From contig USSH01000107.1 in NCBI GenBank assembly GCA_900557435.1, positions 1 to 7,761 on the forward strand: a stretch of DNA of 7,761 nt, given 5' to 3'. Position numbers and translations under genes: made by a program. The number at the start of each line of letters is the position of its first letter. Position 1 is the stretch's first letter. The notes under the pieces are model-generated. The model did not search any database and was not told where the DNA came from. It saw only the letters and a list, made by a program, of their open reading frames with translations. Positions 1 through 5,972 of this stretch are shown piece after piece. This DNA is from an uncultured Coprococcus sp. GTDB taxonomy: Bacteria; Bacillota; Clostridia; Lachnospirales; Lachnospiraceae.

Positions 1-948
1 ATATCCTTCCGCGCCTATCATTGCCGCATTATCTGTGCAAAGTATAGGAGATGGATGATATAATTTCAAGCCTTCCCTATCGCACGCATTTTTCATGCTT
101 GCTCTAAGCGCAGAATTGGACGCTACTCCTCCTGCAATTGCTATTTTATCCATTTTGAATTCTTTTGCAGCTGCAATTGCATGCTCCGTCAAAACTTCTG
201 TTACCGCCTTCTGGAATGATGCTGCCACATCCGCTTCATTTATATCACACCCATGCATATGAGCCTGATTTATGTAATTTAAAACCGCTGATTTTAGCCC
301 GCTAAAACTAAAATCATATACCGACTCAGCAACTTTTGCTCTAGGAAATTCTATAGCATCAGGATTGCCTTCTTTAGCCTTGCGATCTATCTTCGGTCCC
401 CCAGGATAACCAAGACCTATCGCACGTGCTACCTTATCAAATGCCTCACCAGCTGCATCATCTCTCGTAATACCCAGGATCTCAAACTTTCCATAATCCA
501 CCACTTTAACAAGATGGGTATGACCACCAGACACCACCAGGCACATAAAAGGAGGTTCAAGGTCTTTATTCTCAATATAATTAGCCGCAATATGCCCCTC
601 TATATGATGTACACCAACAAGCGGAATATCTTTGGCAAATGCTATAGCCTTTGCTGCTCCAACTCCTACAAGAAGGGCTCCAACAAGTCCCGGTCCATAG
701 GTGACCGCAACCGCATCTATATCATCCAGAGCACAATCCGCTTCTATTAATGCCTGTCGAATAACCTGTGTGATCTTTTCTATATGTTTTCTCGATGCTA
801 TCTCCGGCACTACTCCTCCGTACAATGTATGTATATCTATCTGCGAATATATGACATTTGAAAGTACTTCTCTTCCATTAACGACCACCGCCGCTGATGT
901 CTCATCGCAGGACGATTCTATAGCCAGTATCTTTGTTTCTTTTTCCAT
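1..948 (-). CDS. tsaD: tRNA N6-threonylcarbamoyladenosine synthase TsaD (3' end cut off by window)
   Basis: TsaD (Kae1/Gcp family, ASKHA fold) transfers the threonylcarbamoyl group from threonylcarbamoyl-AMP to A37 of tRNAs that read ANN codons. It works in the cytoplasm with TsaB and TsaE. Seen in the 316 visible residues: the N-terminal [10 protein letters not shown] nucleotide-fold motif (11-20), VHHIEGH with the HxxxH metal ligands H115 and H119, the SGGHT loop (140-144), FSFSGLKSA (213-221), and CTDNAAM with the third metal ligand D306. The frame is open to base 1, so roughly 20-30 C-terminal residues lie outside, judging from the usual 335-345 residue length. The ATG at 948 follows AAAGGTG at a spacing of about 6 nt. 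It begins 24 bp after the rnz stop, so the two are probably co-transcribed. No key residue is missing in the visible part. Confidence 0.97.
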   Translation of the reverse strand, partial: MEKETKILAIESSCDETSAAVVVNGREVLSNVIYSQIDIHTLYGGVVPEIASRKHIEKITQVIRQALIEADCALDDIDAVAVTYGPGLVGALLVGVGAAKAIAFAKDIPLVGVHHIEGHIAANYIENKDLEPPFMCLVVSGGHTHLVKVVDYGKFEILGITRDDAAGEAFDKVARAIGLGYPGGPKIDRKAKEGNPDAIEFPRAKVAESVYDFSFSGLKSAVLNYINQAHMHGCDINEADVAASFQKAVTEVLTEHAIAAAKEFKMDKIAIAGGVASNSALRASMKNACDREGLKLYHPSPILCTDNAAMIGAEGY

Positions 949-972
949 AATTCTCACCTTTGCAGTTACATA

Positions 973-1890
973 TTACTCTTCATCATTAAATTTCAGCGTT
1001 GTTGTCATTCTATCCTTTGCCGCTATAGCTCTTGGGAAAATAGAACGCACCTCATCCATAAACACTGCAGGCTTGGTCATAGATGGACTATAATGTGTCA
1101 GCCACATTTCTCCAACGTCGGCTTGTGCCGCTATGGCTGCCGCCTCCTGCATCATCATGTGTTTATGCTCTACAGCCTTCACCGTTTTTTCTTTCTCGCC
1201 ATACATCCCCTCACATATGAACAAATCTGATCCAGCTGCGTATTTCTCTATAAGAGGAGTCGGTCTGGTATCCGTACAATATGTGAGTTTAAGTCCCTTC
1301 CTATCCGGACCTAAGACCATATCCGGTGTATACACATGTCCATTCTCCTCGAAAGTATTTCCTTTCTGCAGACCATTCCAATACTTCATCGGTATTTCAT
1401 TCTCTCTGGCTCTGTCTACGCTAAATTTTCCTGTCCTAGGCAATGTTAACGAGTATCCATAACATGTCACATTGTGATTTACCCGAAAAGCATTAACTCT
1501 GAGATCCTGCCACTCAAATGACTCTTCCGCCTCTGACAACTCTTTGAATTCTATATCAAATGGCAGCTCAGGAGCTATCACTCTGAGTGAATCAACCACC
1601 TTCTCAAGGCGTTTTGGCCCCACCATAAGCAAAGGTTCCGTTCGCTCAGCGTTACCAATTGTAAGCAGAAGTCCCGGCAGCCCGCTTATATGATCTGCAT
1701 GAAAGTGAGTGAAGCAGATAACATCTATTTGTTTAAATCCAATCATTCCCTGCTGGCGTATGGATGTCTGGGTGCCTTCCCCACAGTCGATCATCATCTC
1801 ATGTCCATTATATCTAACCACGAGGGATGTGAGCGCCCTGTAAGGCAACGGCATCATCCCTCCTGTTCCCAAAAGACATACATCTATCAT
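973..1890 (-). CDS. rnz: Ribonuclease Z (tRNase Z, metallo-beta-lactamase fold)
   Basis: This endonuclease cuts precursor tRNAs just 3' of the discriminator base, the CCA-less tRNA 3'-processing route. The 305-residue protein has the usual short-form length. Visible motifs are GTGG near the N-terminus, the HxHxDH zinc site (H62, H64, D66, H67), H139, the D207 ligand in YCTDTRP, and the C-terminal THYSPS with H266. Residues about 155-200, including LQKG and LGPDRKG, fit the flexible exosite arm that clamps tRNA. I chose the ATG at 1890 because GGAG precedes it by about 10 nt and MIDVCLLGTGG is where the family's first beta strand starts. The frame stays open to an ATG at 1992, but that 34-residue extension would overlap the upstream gene and looks non-homologous. 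It lies 56 bp after the small CxxC gene and 24 bp before tsaD. Confidence 0.96.
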   Translation of the reverse strand: MIDVCLLGTGGMMPLPYRALTSLVVRYNGHEMMIDCGEGTQTSIRQQGMIGFKQIDVICFTHFHADHISGLPGLLLTIGNAERTEPLLMVGPKRLEKVVDSLRVIAPELPFDIEFKELSEAEESFEWQDLRVNAFRVNHNVTCYGYSLTLPRTGKFSVDRARENEIPMKYWNGLQKGNTFEENGHVYTPDMVLGPDRKGLKLTYCTDTRPTPLIEKYAAGSDLFICEGMYGEKEKTVKAVEHKHMMMQEAAAIAAQADVGEMWLTHYSPSMTKPAVFMDEVRSIFPRAIAAKDRMTTTLKFNDEE

Positions 1891-1946
1891 TATTTTTATT
1901 TCTCCATTTCCACGACAGATTGTACGCTGCACATCTATTCCTGTAT

Positions 1947-2162
1947 TTATGCGTATTCTGTCACATTCTCTATCTCCGGAGAGATAACACAATCAGATGT
2001 AAGTCTGTCAAAGCAGTCCTCGCACATCCTGAGAGTATATTTTCTGCCATCTTTGTTCGAAAAATATCCCCATTCTTTTTGAATGAGAACATAGTCCTCC
2101 TTATCGTGTCCCTCTCCAAATACAATAGTCTTTCCACACATATTACATCTGATCTCACTCAT
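1947..2162 (-). CDS. Small double-CxxC (zinc-ribbon-like) protein of unknown function
   Basis: I do not recognise a characterised family for this 71-residue protein. It has an N-terminal IRCNMCG with C6 and C9, then 37 residues, then MCEDCFDRL with C47 and C50. This is the spacing of a two-knuckle zinc ribbon that would bind one zinc ion through four cysteines; C58 is an extra cysteine. There is no signal peptide or membrane segment, so it is probably cytoplasmic. The middle (residues 20-45) is charged with aromatics (YFSNKDGRKY). The ATG at 2162 has AGGAGA at a spacing of about 6 nt, so it is well placed for expression. It sits between rimI (116 bp upstream) and rnz (56 bp downstream) inside a tRNA-maturation cluster. 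A nucleic-acid or protein-binding role is only inference. The clean start, stop and cysteine pattern make a real gene likely. Confidence 0.8.
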   Translation of the reverse strand: MSEIRCNMCGKTIVFGEGHDKEDYVLIQKEWGYFSNKDGRKYTLRMCEDCFDRLTSDCVISPEIENVTEYA

Positions 2163-2278
2163 AATTTTCTCCTATCCGGCTATTGTGCCTGTGCTATGTG
2201 TTTGATTATAAGCCAGAGAATTCATTTAATATACCTGAAATTTCTTCCAAATCAGCATATTTGTTTTTGTATTTAAGA

Positions 2279-2707
2279 CTATTTTAATTTTTTTTGCATT
2301 ACTATTCCATCCTCAACTGGTGAGGTGTAATATTTTTTCCTGCGTGAGATCTCCACAAATCCATATTTTTTATATAAGGATATTGCAGGAAAATTTGACT
2401 CGCGAACTTCAAGGAATATATTTTCAACAGCTCTATCAGCGCAATCTTTCAACATAAACTCCAACAGTTCCGCCCCCACTCCATGGCGACGTTCATCAGG
2501 ATCTACCGCCACTCTGAGCAGGTCTGTGCTATCGCATACCACTGAGTATATGACATATCCAATGAGTCTTCCTTCCACAGTTATCGTTTTTACACGGTCA
2601 TATTCAGACTCAACAGATGCAAGTATCATCTCATATGTCCAAGGGTGCGTGAACACTGTTTTCTCCAGAGATGCTACTTCTTCTATCTCATTTTGATTTC
2701 CATTCAT
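2279..2707 (-). CDS. rimI: Ribosomal protein bS18-alanine N-acetyltransferase RimI-like (GNAT)
   Basis: This is a GNAT-fold acetyltransferase of the RimI family, which acetylates the N-terminal alanine of ribosomal protein S18 in E. coli; targets in other bacteria can be broader. Seen in 142 residues: HPW near the N-terminus (21-23), motif A with RRHGVG (73-78) for acetyl-CoA pyrophosphate binding after VAVDPD, IFLEVRESN with E100 at the catalytic-base position, and LYKKYGF with Y112 at the catalytic-acid position. The neighbourhood (tsaE-tsaB-rimI-tsaD) is the classic one for this family. The start is uncertain. The ATG at 2707 has no Shine-Dalgarno sequence, the first beta strand seems short, and the same frame stays open upstream through a lysine-rich stretch without ATG, GTG or TTG. 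It begins 58 bp after the tsaB stop. Confidence 0.92.
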   Translation of the reverse strand: MNGNQNEIEEVASLEKTVFTHPWTYEMILASVESEYDRVKTITVEGRLIGYVIYSVVCDSTDLLRVAVDPDERRHGVGAELLEFMLKDCADRAVENIFLEVRESNFPAISLYKKYGFVEISRRKKYYTSPVEDGIVMQKKLK

Positions 2708-2724
2708 TTTTCGTTTTTTCTGTT

Positions 2725-2796
2725 TAATATTATATTTGTTTTCCCATTTTCTTTTCGGTGTAATATTATATTTGTTTTTCCGTTTTCTTTTCGGTC
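2725..2796. repeat. 36-bp tandem duplication covering the tsaB 3' end and its spacer
   Basis: The unit at 2725-2760 and that at 2761-2796 match over their first 35 bases with only two differences. The tsaB-proximal copy encodes the tsaB C-terminus (TEKKTEKQI) and its TAA stop; the second copy repeats that coding text and stop in frame, untranslated, in the tsaB-rimI spacer. A degenerate third T-rich piece may follow at about 2707-2723. Because 36 is a multiple of three, the duplication keeps frame. Confidence 0.85.
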
Positions 2797-3497
2797 ATTT
2801 CCCGCTCAGCTCGCTCTCGCTCTGCCTGCGACTGTCTGAGATATTCCGGAGCAAACTCATCACCACTTTGATACTGTCCCGCAGCATATCTCACCTGTGC
2901 AGCTGCCGCCACGGATCCGGCTCTCTGTTTGTTCATATGCGCCGGGGCAAATACATATGGCACTTTTATGTTTTCTTTGATCGTATCTGCATACACATCT
3001 ATACCATCTCCAACAAATACCACATCCTCTTCTCTGTCATTCAACAGATTTATGAGTTCTAATATATCCAGAGGTGTCTGATCCTCGATGGTTTCAAGAT
3101 TATTTCTATCATCAAATTTATAAAGTGCAGTATACACCTGTCTTCTTCTTGCATCCATTATAGGACATATAAGGCTATGATTTCCCCACATATTATAGGC
3201 TAAGCCTTCAAGTGTAGGAACAGCAATGACAGGGATATCCCACGCCAAAGCAAGTCCTTTAACTGTCGCTGAACCTATCCGAAGTCCGGTGAACGATCCT
3301 GGTCCAGCCGCAACTGCAAGAGCGTCAAAGCTTTCTTTATCCGTCTCCGTCATCCTCACTATCTCATCCAACATAGGCAAAAGTGTCTGTGAATGCGTCT
3401 TTTTGTAGTTTGTCGTGTATTCTGCGATCAAATTTTCATCCTGGACTATTGCAACCGATGCTACAAGTCCAGAGCTGTCAAATGCTAAAATTTTCAT
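2766..3497 (-). CDS. tsaB: tRNA threonylcarbamoyladenosine biosynthesis protein TsaB
   Basis: TsaB is the catalytically inactive paralogue of TsaD. It dimerises with TsaD and recruits TsaE to form the bacterial t6A synthase. The 243-residue protein shows the N-terminal KILAFDSSG strand (2-10), HSQTLLPMLDEI (35-46), the family signature GPGSFTGLRIG (65-75), PVIAVPTLEGLA (89-100), DARRRQVYTALY (115-126) and a C-terminal PEYLRQSQAERE (217-228). It lacks the TsaD HxxxH metal site, as expected. Residues about 224-243 form a highly charged Glu/Lys/Arg tail, and its end is part of a tandemly duplicated 36-bp unit. The ATG at 3497 shares one base with the tsaE stop (TGATG), which implies translational coupling; only a weak AGAGG lies upstream. 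Confidence 0.97.
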   Translation of the reverse strand: MKILAFDSSGLVASVAIVQDENLIAEYTTNYKKTHSQTLLPMLDEIVRMTETDKESFDALAVAAGPGSFTGLRIGSATVKGLALAWDIPVIAVPTLEGLAYNMWGNHSLICPIMDARRRQVYTALYKFDDRNNLETIEDQTPLDILELINLLNDREEDVVFVGDGIDVYADTIKENIKVPYVFAPAHMNKQRAGSVAAAAQVRYAAGQYQSGDEFAPEYLRQSQAERERAEREMTEKKTEKQI

Positions 3498-3931
3498 CAG
3501 TGAGCATGCCTCTTTTCTATCGTAATACGTCTATAGTCAACGCCCTTTTCCAAATCTTTCTCTATATCTATCCTTGTGTAATCATCCGGCAGTATCTCCT
3601 CAATGAGATTTGCCCACTCTATCAGACATACGCCTTCTCCGTAAACCATCTCATTGTACCCGATCTCGTCCATCTCATCCACGTCGCCGATCCTGTATAC
3701 ATCAAAATGGTACAGAGGCAGTCTTCCCTCATCATACTCTTTAACTATGGTGAATGTCGGACTGTTGACAACCTCTGTTATTCCAAGACCTGCTGCCACT
3801 CCCTGGGATATGATGGTTTTCCCCACTCCCAGATCACCGTATATGCAGTACACCTGCCCTGGAACAGCATCCTTTCCCAACTGTATGCCAACCTTATAGG
3901 TTTCTTCTCTGCTATTACTCTCTATGACCAC
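3497..3931 (-). CDS. tsaE: tRNA threonylcarbamoyladenosine biosynthesis ATPase TsaE
   Basis: TsaE is a small P-loop ATPase that binds TsaB-TsaD and is needed for turnover in t6A37 formation. In 144 residues it shows Walker A GDLGVGKT (32-39), the switch-like SPTFTIVKEY (57-66), LYHFDVYRI (73-81) and LIEWANL with E105 and W106 (103-109), all hallmarks of the YjeE family at normal length. The start codon is GTG at 3931, the only non-ATG start chosen among the genes here. It is supported by AGGAG about 8 nt upstream and by family length. The stop overlaps the tsaB start by one base. It follows the dCMP deaminase gene by 45 bp with no hairpin between them, so it is probably in the same transcript. 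Confidence 0.96.
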   Translation of the reverse strand: MVIESNSREETYKVGIQLGKDAVPGQVYCIYGDLGVGKTIISQGVAAGLGITEVVNSPTFTIVKEYDEGRLPLYHFDVYRIGDVDEMDEIGYNEMVYGEGVCLIEWANLIEEILPDDYTRIDIEKDLEKGVDYRRITIEKRHAH

Positions 3932-3976
3932 TATTCTATCTCCTGTCTATTACACTTTTGCAAATCAATCTACTTT

Positions 3977-4456
3977 CTAGAGATCCAATGTAATCTTCTT
4001 ACCCTTAGACTCAAACTGTCTATACTTCACCCCAGCCATGTCAAACATTTTCTTTGACGCTATTGTGCTGTCTGTGGAAGCATACTTATCCGACATGTAT
4101 ACAACTTCCTTTATGCCGCACTGGATGATTGCTTTGGCGCACTCATTGCACGGAAACAGGGTCGAATATATAATGGCATCTTTGAGATTTCCGCCTCTAT
4201 AATTTAGAATGGAATTCAGCTCTGCATGGCACACATAGAAGTATTTATTATCCAGCGGATCTCCCACTTTGCCCCATGGCATGACGTCATCATCGCAGCC
4301 CGCCGGCATTCCATTGTATCCCATCGACAGGATCCTGTTGTTCTTGTCAACTATGCATGCTCCAACCTGCGTAGATGGATCTTTACTTCTCTCCGCGGAC
4401 ATCATCGCTATTCCCATAAAATATTGATCCCACGATATATAATCTGCTCTTTTCAT
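3977..4456 (-). CDS. comEB: Deoxycytidylate (dCMP) deaminase, ComEB type
   Basis: This zinc-dependent enzyme deaminates dCMP to dUMP, the precursor for thymidylate synthesis. Bacillus ComEB is the close relative; its gene lies in the comE operon, but a competence role is not implied here. The 159-residue protein has KDPSTQVGACIVD (25-37), SMGYNGMPAG (44-53), the catalytic CHAE (76-79, with H77 as zinc ligand and E79 as proton shuttle) and PCNEC (102-106, with zinc ligands C103 and C106). The ATG at 4456 follows AAGGAG at about 8 nt. A second start signal, AGGAGG plus ATG at 4481, lies just upstream in another frame. Nothing suggests a functional link with the neighbouring t6A genes beyond co-transcription. 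Confidence 0.93.
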   Translation of the reverse strand: MKRADYISWDQYFMGIAMMSAERSKDPSTQVGACIVDKNNRILSMGYNGMPAGCDDDVMPWGKVGDPLDNKYFYVCHAELNSILNYRGGNLKDAIIYSTLFPCNECAKAIIQCGIKEVVYMSDKYASTDSTIASKKMFDMAGVKYRQFESKGKKITLDL

Positions 4457-4481
4457 CCCCTGAACTCCTTTCCAAATTCAT
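4383..4481 (-). other. Candidate 32-codon upstream ORF overlapping comEB
   Basis: An ATG at 4481-4479 stands 5 nt after a perfect AGGAGG (4492-4487), a better start context than comEB itself has. It reads 32 codons out of frame with comEB, passes over the comEB start and stops at 4385-4383. The peptide (MNLERSSGDEK...) resembles nothing I know, and most of it is the shadow of comEB. It could modulate comEB translation by ribosome competition or re-initiation, or be a leftover ribosome binding site. Confidence 0.3.
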
Positions 4482-4501
4482 TACGTCCTCCTCATATGGG
4501 T

Positions 4502-4537
4502 GCAGACGCATTTTAAGGCGCTCCGCGCGGCGTCTGC
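4502..4537 (-). other. Hairpin with nested inner stem in the lysC-comEB spacer
   Basis: Arms GCAGACGC and GCGTCTGC (4502-4509 and 4530-4537) pair perfectly over 8 bp. The 20-nt loop can form an inner GCGC-GGA-GCGC stem (4518-4528). No U-tract follows on the minus strand (ACCC), and only TTTATC follows on the plus strand, so it is not a standard intrinsic terminator. It ends just before the AGGAGG at 4492-4487, so it could shape access to that site. Confidence 0.5.
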
Positions 4538-4557
4538 TTTATCTCATCCTCATGATA

Positions 4558-4587
4558 ATATACGCCGGAGTTTCCCCCGGCGTATAT
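4558..4587 (-). terminator. Strong hairpin after lysC, possible terminator without a good U-tract
   Basis: An 11-bp perfect stem (4558-4568 with 4577-4587, ATATACGCCGG and its complement) closes an 8-nt loop (GGGAAACT on the minus strand). It lies about 40 nt after the lysC stop. On the minus strand the stem is followed by TATCATGAGG, only modestly U-rich, so termination may be partial or factor-assisted. It could instead stabilise the hom-lysC mRNA 3' end after cleavage. Confidence 0.5.
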
Positions 4588-4591
4588 ACTC

Positions 4592-4607
4592 TCCTGAATG
4601 AGCAGGA
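4592..4607 (-). other. Small hairpin directly before the 4558-4587 hairpin
   Basis: On the minus strand TCCTG and CAGGA (5 bp) flank a 6-nt loop CTCATT. It starts about 20 nt after the lysC stop and is the first of three successive stem-loops in the spacer. It is weak alone and reported for the cluster. Confidence 0.3.
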
Positions 4608-4627
4608 CTATATTGGTTCTATAAAAA

Positions 4628-5101
4628 TTAACGATCGCCGAGAGCGAACTTGTCATGGATTGCATTCATGGCGCGCTCTGTATACTGCTCATCTATAAGT
4701 ACAGTAACTCTGATCTCTGATGTTGAAATCATTCTGATGTTGATGTTCTCATCATAAAGTGCCTCGAACATCTTTGCTGCAACGCCTGCATTTGACTGCA
4801 TTCCTGCACCAACGATAGAAACCTTAGCAACGTCCTTGTTGACATCTATGCTCTCGAACTTGCCGATGTTGTTCTTGATGATCTCTTCTGCTCTATCTGC
4901 ATTCTCATCACTGCATGTAAATGTGATATCCTTTGTTCCATGTCTTCCTACTGACTGCAGGATCATATCTATATTGATGTCATTCTTTGCAAGCAGATTG
5001 AAAAGCTTGAACGCAACACCTGGTGTATCCTCCAATCCTACCACTGCCACTCTTGCTGAGTCTGCATCTGCTGCAACACCACTAACCAACATCTTCTCCA
5101 T
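4628..5101 (-). CDS. Probable aspartokinase beta subunit from an internal in-frame start in lysC
   Basis: Within lysC, codon 245 is an ATG (5101-5099) in the lysC frame, preceded at 8 nt by AAGGAGG (5116-5110). Initiation there gives a 157-residue protein made only of the two ACT domains. B. subtilis aspartokinase II is known to use such an internal start near codon 246 to make a beta subunit of about 160 residues that joins the full-length alpha subunit. The matching position and the near-perfect Shine-Dalgarno sequence support the same arrangement. The SD bases also encode Lys-Glu, so part of the match could come from coding constraint. Confidence 0.7.
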   Translation of the reverse strand: MEKMLVSGVAADADSARVAVVGLEDTPGVAFKLFNLLAKNDINIDMILQSVGRHGTKDITFTCSDENADRAEEIIKNNIGKFESIDVNKDVAKVSIVGAGMQSNAGVAAKMFEALYDENINIRMISTSEIRVTVLIDEQYTERAMNAIHDKFALGDR

Positions 5102-5833
5102 TCCAGTATCCTCCTTAACTATTGTACCCTCTGATAAATTGAGACTTGAACGAACAACCAGCTGAACACCAAACTTCTTGGCAAGTTCTACTGAACGGTT
5201 GTGCAGAACGCCTGCACCAAGTGTAGCAAGCTCAAGCATCTCATCATATGTTATCATATCCAGCTTACGTGCTGTCTTTACCTTACGTGGATCTGCTGTG
5301 TATACACCATCTACATCTGTGTAAATCTCACACGCATCAGCGTTAAGTGCCGCTGCAAGTGCAACAGCTGTTGTATCTGAACCACCACGACCAAGAGTTG
5401 TGTAATCATCGTACTTGTTGATTCCCTGGAATCCTGTAACTATAACTATCTTTCTCTGCTCAAGTTCATGTCTTATTCTCTCAACATCAATTCTCTTCAA
5501 ACGTGCATTGCCATATACTGAAGTTGTATGCATTGCCACCTGGAATGCATTGAGCGAGATTGCCGGAACCTTCAATGAATTCATAGCCATAGCCATGAGT
5601 GATACGGACATCTGCTCTCCTATTGTGAAAAGCATATCCATCTCTCTCTTAGGCGGATTTTCATTTACCTGCTTAGCCATATCTATCAGCTCATCTGTGT
5701 ATTTACCCATTGCAGACAGAACTACGACTACGTCGTTCCCCCTCTGCCAGTCCTCAATACATCTTTTGGCCACGTTAAAGATTCTTTCGGTATTTCCAAC
5801 GGAAGTACCACCAAACTTCTTTACTATTAACAT
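4628..5833 (-). CDS. lysC: Aspartate kinase (LysC-type, alpha subunit)
   Basis: Aspartate kinase phosphorylates L-aspartate, the committed step to lysine (and diaminopimelate), threonine and methionine. The 401-residue protein has an N-terminal amino acid kinase domain: KFGGTSVG (6-13), TLGRGGSDTTA (146-156) and YTDVDGVYTADPR (171-183). Two ACT domains follow at about 262-324 and 336-398, ending with STSEIRVTVLI, where feedback inhibitors (lysine and/or threonine) bind. The ATG at 5833 is chosen because AGGAGG lies 5 nt upstream. An ATG at 5854 would put that ribosome binding site inside the gene and add 7 residues. It follows hom by 139 bp, too short for a lysine riboswitch, and I see none. 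It resembles the single-gene alpha/beta aspartokinases such as B. subtilis LysC. Which amino acid inhibits it cannot be read from sequence alone. Confidence 0.97.
   Translation of the reverse strand: MLIVKKFGGTSVGNTERIFNVAKRCIEDWQRGNDVVVVLSAMGKYTDELIDMAKQVNENPPKREMDMLFTIGEQMSVSLMAMAMNSLKVPAISLNAFQVAMHTTSVYGNARLKRIDVERIRHELEQRKIVIVTGFQGINKYDDYTTLGRGGSDTTAVALAAALNADACEIYTDVDGVYTADPRKVKTARKLDMITYDEMLELATLGAGVLHNRSVELAKKFGVQLVVRSSLNLSEGTIVKEDTGMEKMLVSGVAADADSARVAVVGLEDTPGVAFKLFNLLAKNDINIDMILQSVGRHGTKDITFTCSDENADRAEEIIKNNIGKFESIDVNKDVAKVSIVGAGMQSNAGVAAKMFEALYDENINIRMISTSEIRVTVLIDEQYTERAMNAIHDKFALGDR
5099..5116 (-). promoter_or_regulatory. Internal Shine-Dalgarno and ATG within lysC
   Basis: AAGGAGG at 5116-5110 is followed by an 8-nt spacer and the ATG at 5101-5099. 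It is as strong as the best gene-start sites in this window and directs the candidate beta subunit. Confidence 0.7.
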
Positions 5834-5923
5834 ATTGTCCTCCTGATCGCTCATTTGAAAATTTGTATATTTTATTTCTGCTCATATGAAGATCATATCC
5901 GCAAAAAGAAATAAGCCTTTTGT

Positions 5924-5952
5924 AAAATACCGCAATTCCACTAGGATTGCAA
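5924..5952 (-). promoter_or_regulatory. Weak hairpin and possible lysC promoter in the hom-lysC spacer
   Basis: About 20 nt after the hom stop, GCAAT/ATTGC plus CC/GG arms (5932-5950, one bulged base, 4-nt loop) form a short stem followed by GGTATTTT, at best a weak terminator. The same bases can be read as a promoter: TTGCAA (5952-5947), a 17-nt spacer, and TATTTT (5929-5924), four of six matches at each element. The two readings compete and neither is strong. The simplest view is a hom-lysC operon with partial internal control. Confidence 0.25.
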
Positions 5953-5972
5953 GGTCATTGAATAATATTGTA

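Noticed and set aside
1891..1992. N-terminal extension of RNase Z from an ATG at 1992
   Set aside because: It overlaps the 3' end of the CxxC gene, has no family similarity, and the ATG at 1890 has a ribosome binding site and the correct family N-terminus.
2257..2268. 12-nt match to the tsaB-tail repeat (ATATTTGTTTTT) after rimI
   Set aside because: It is too short and too A/T-rich to claim a third repeat copy.
973..2276. Plus-strand open frames opposite tsaD, rnz and the CxxC gene
   Set aside because: They lack ribosome binding sites and recognisable domains, and are antisense to well-supported genes.
2206..2283. Coding-looking stretch between rimI and the CxxC gene (reads ...KYADLEEISGILNEFSGL then stop)
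   Set aside because: The frame has no start codon, is closed by a stop just upstream, and cannot be reached from rimI by a single-base slip at its A8 run. It is either a tiny remnant or chance.
5834..5854. Alternative lysC start adding MSDQEDN
   Set aside because: The strong AGGAGG lies inside this stretch, 5 nt before the ATG at 5833, and kinases of this family begin MLIVKKFGG.
5834..5972. Lysine riboswitch or T-box before lysC
   Set aside because: The 139-bp spacer is too short and shows none of the conserved core sequences.
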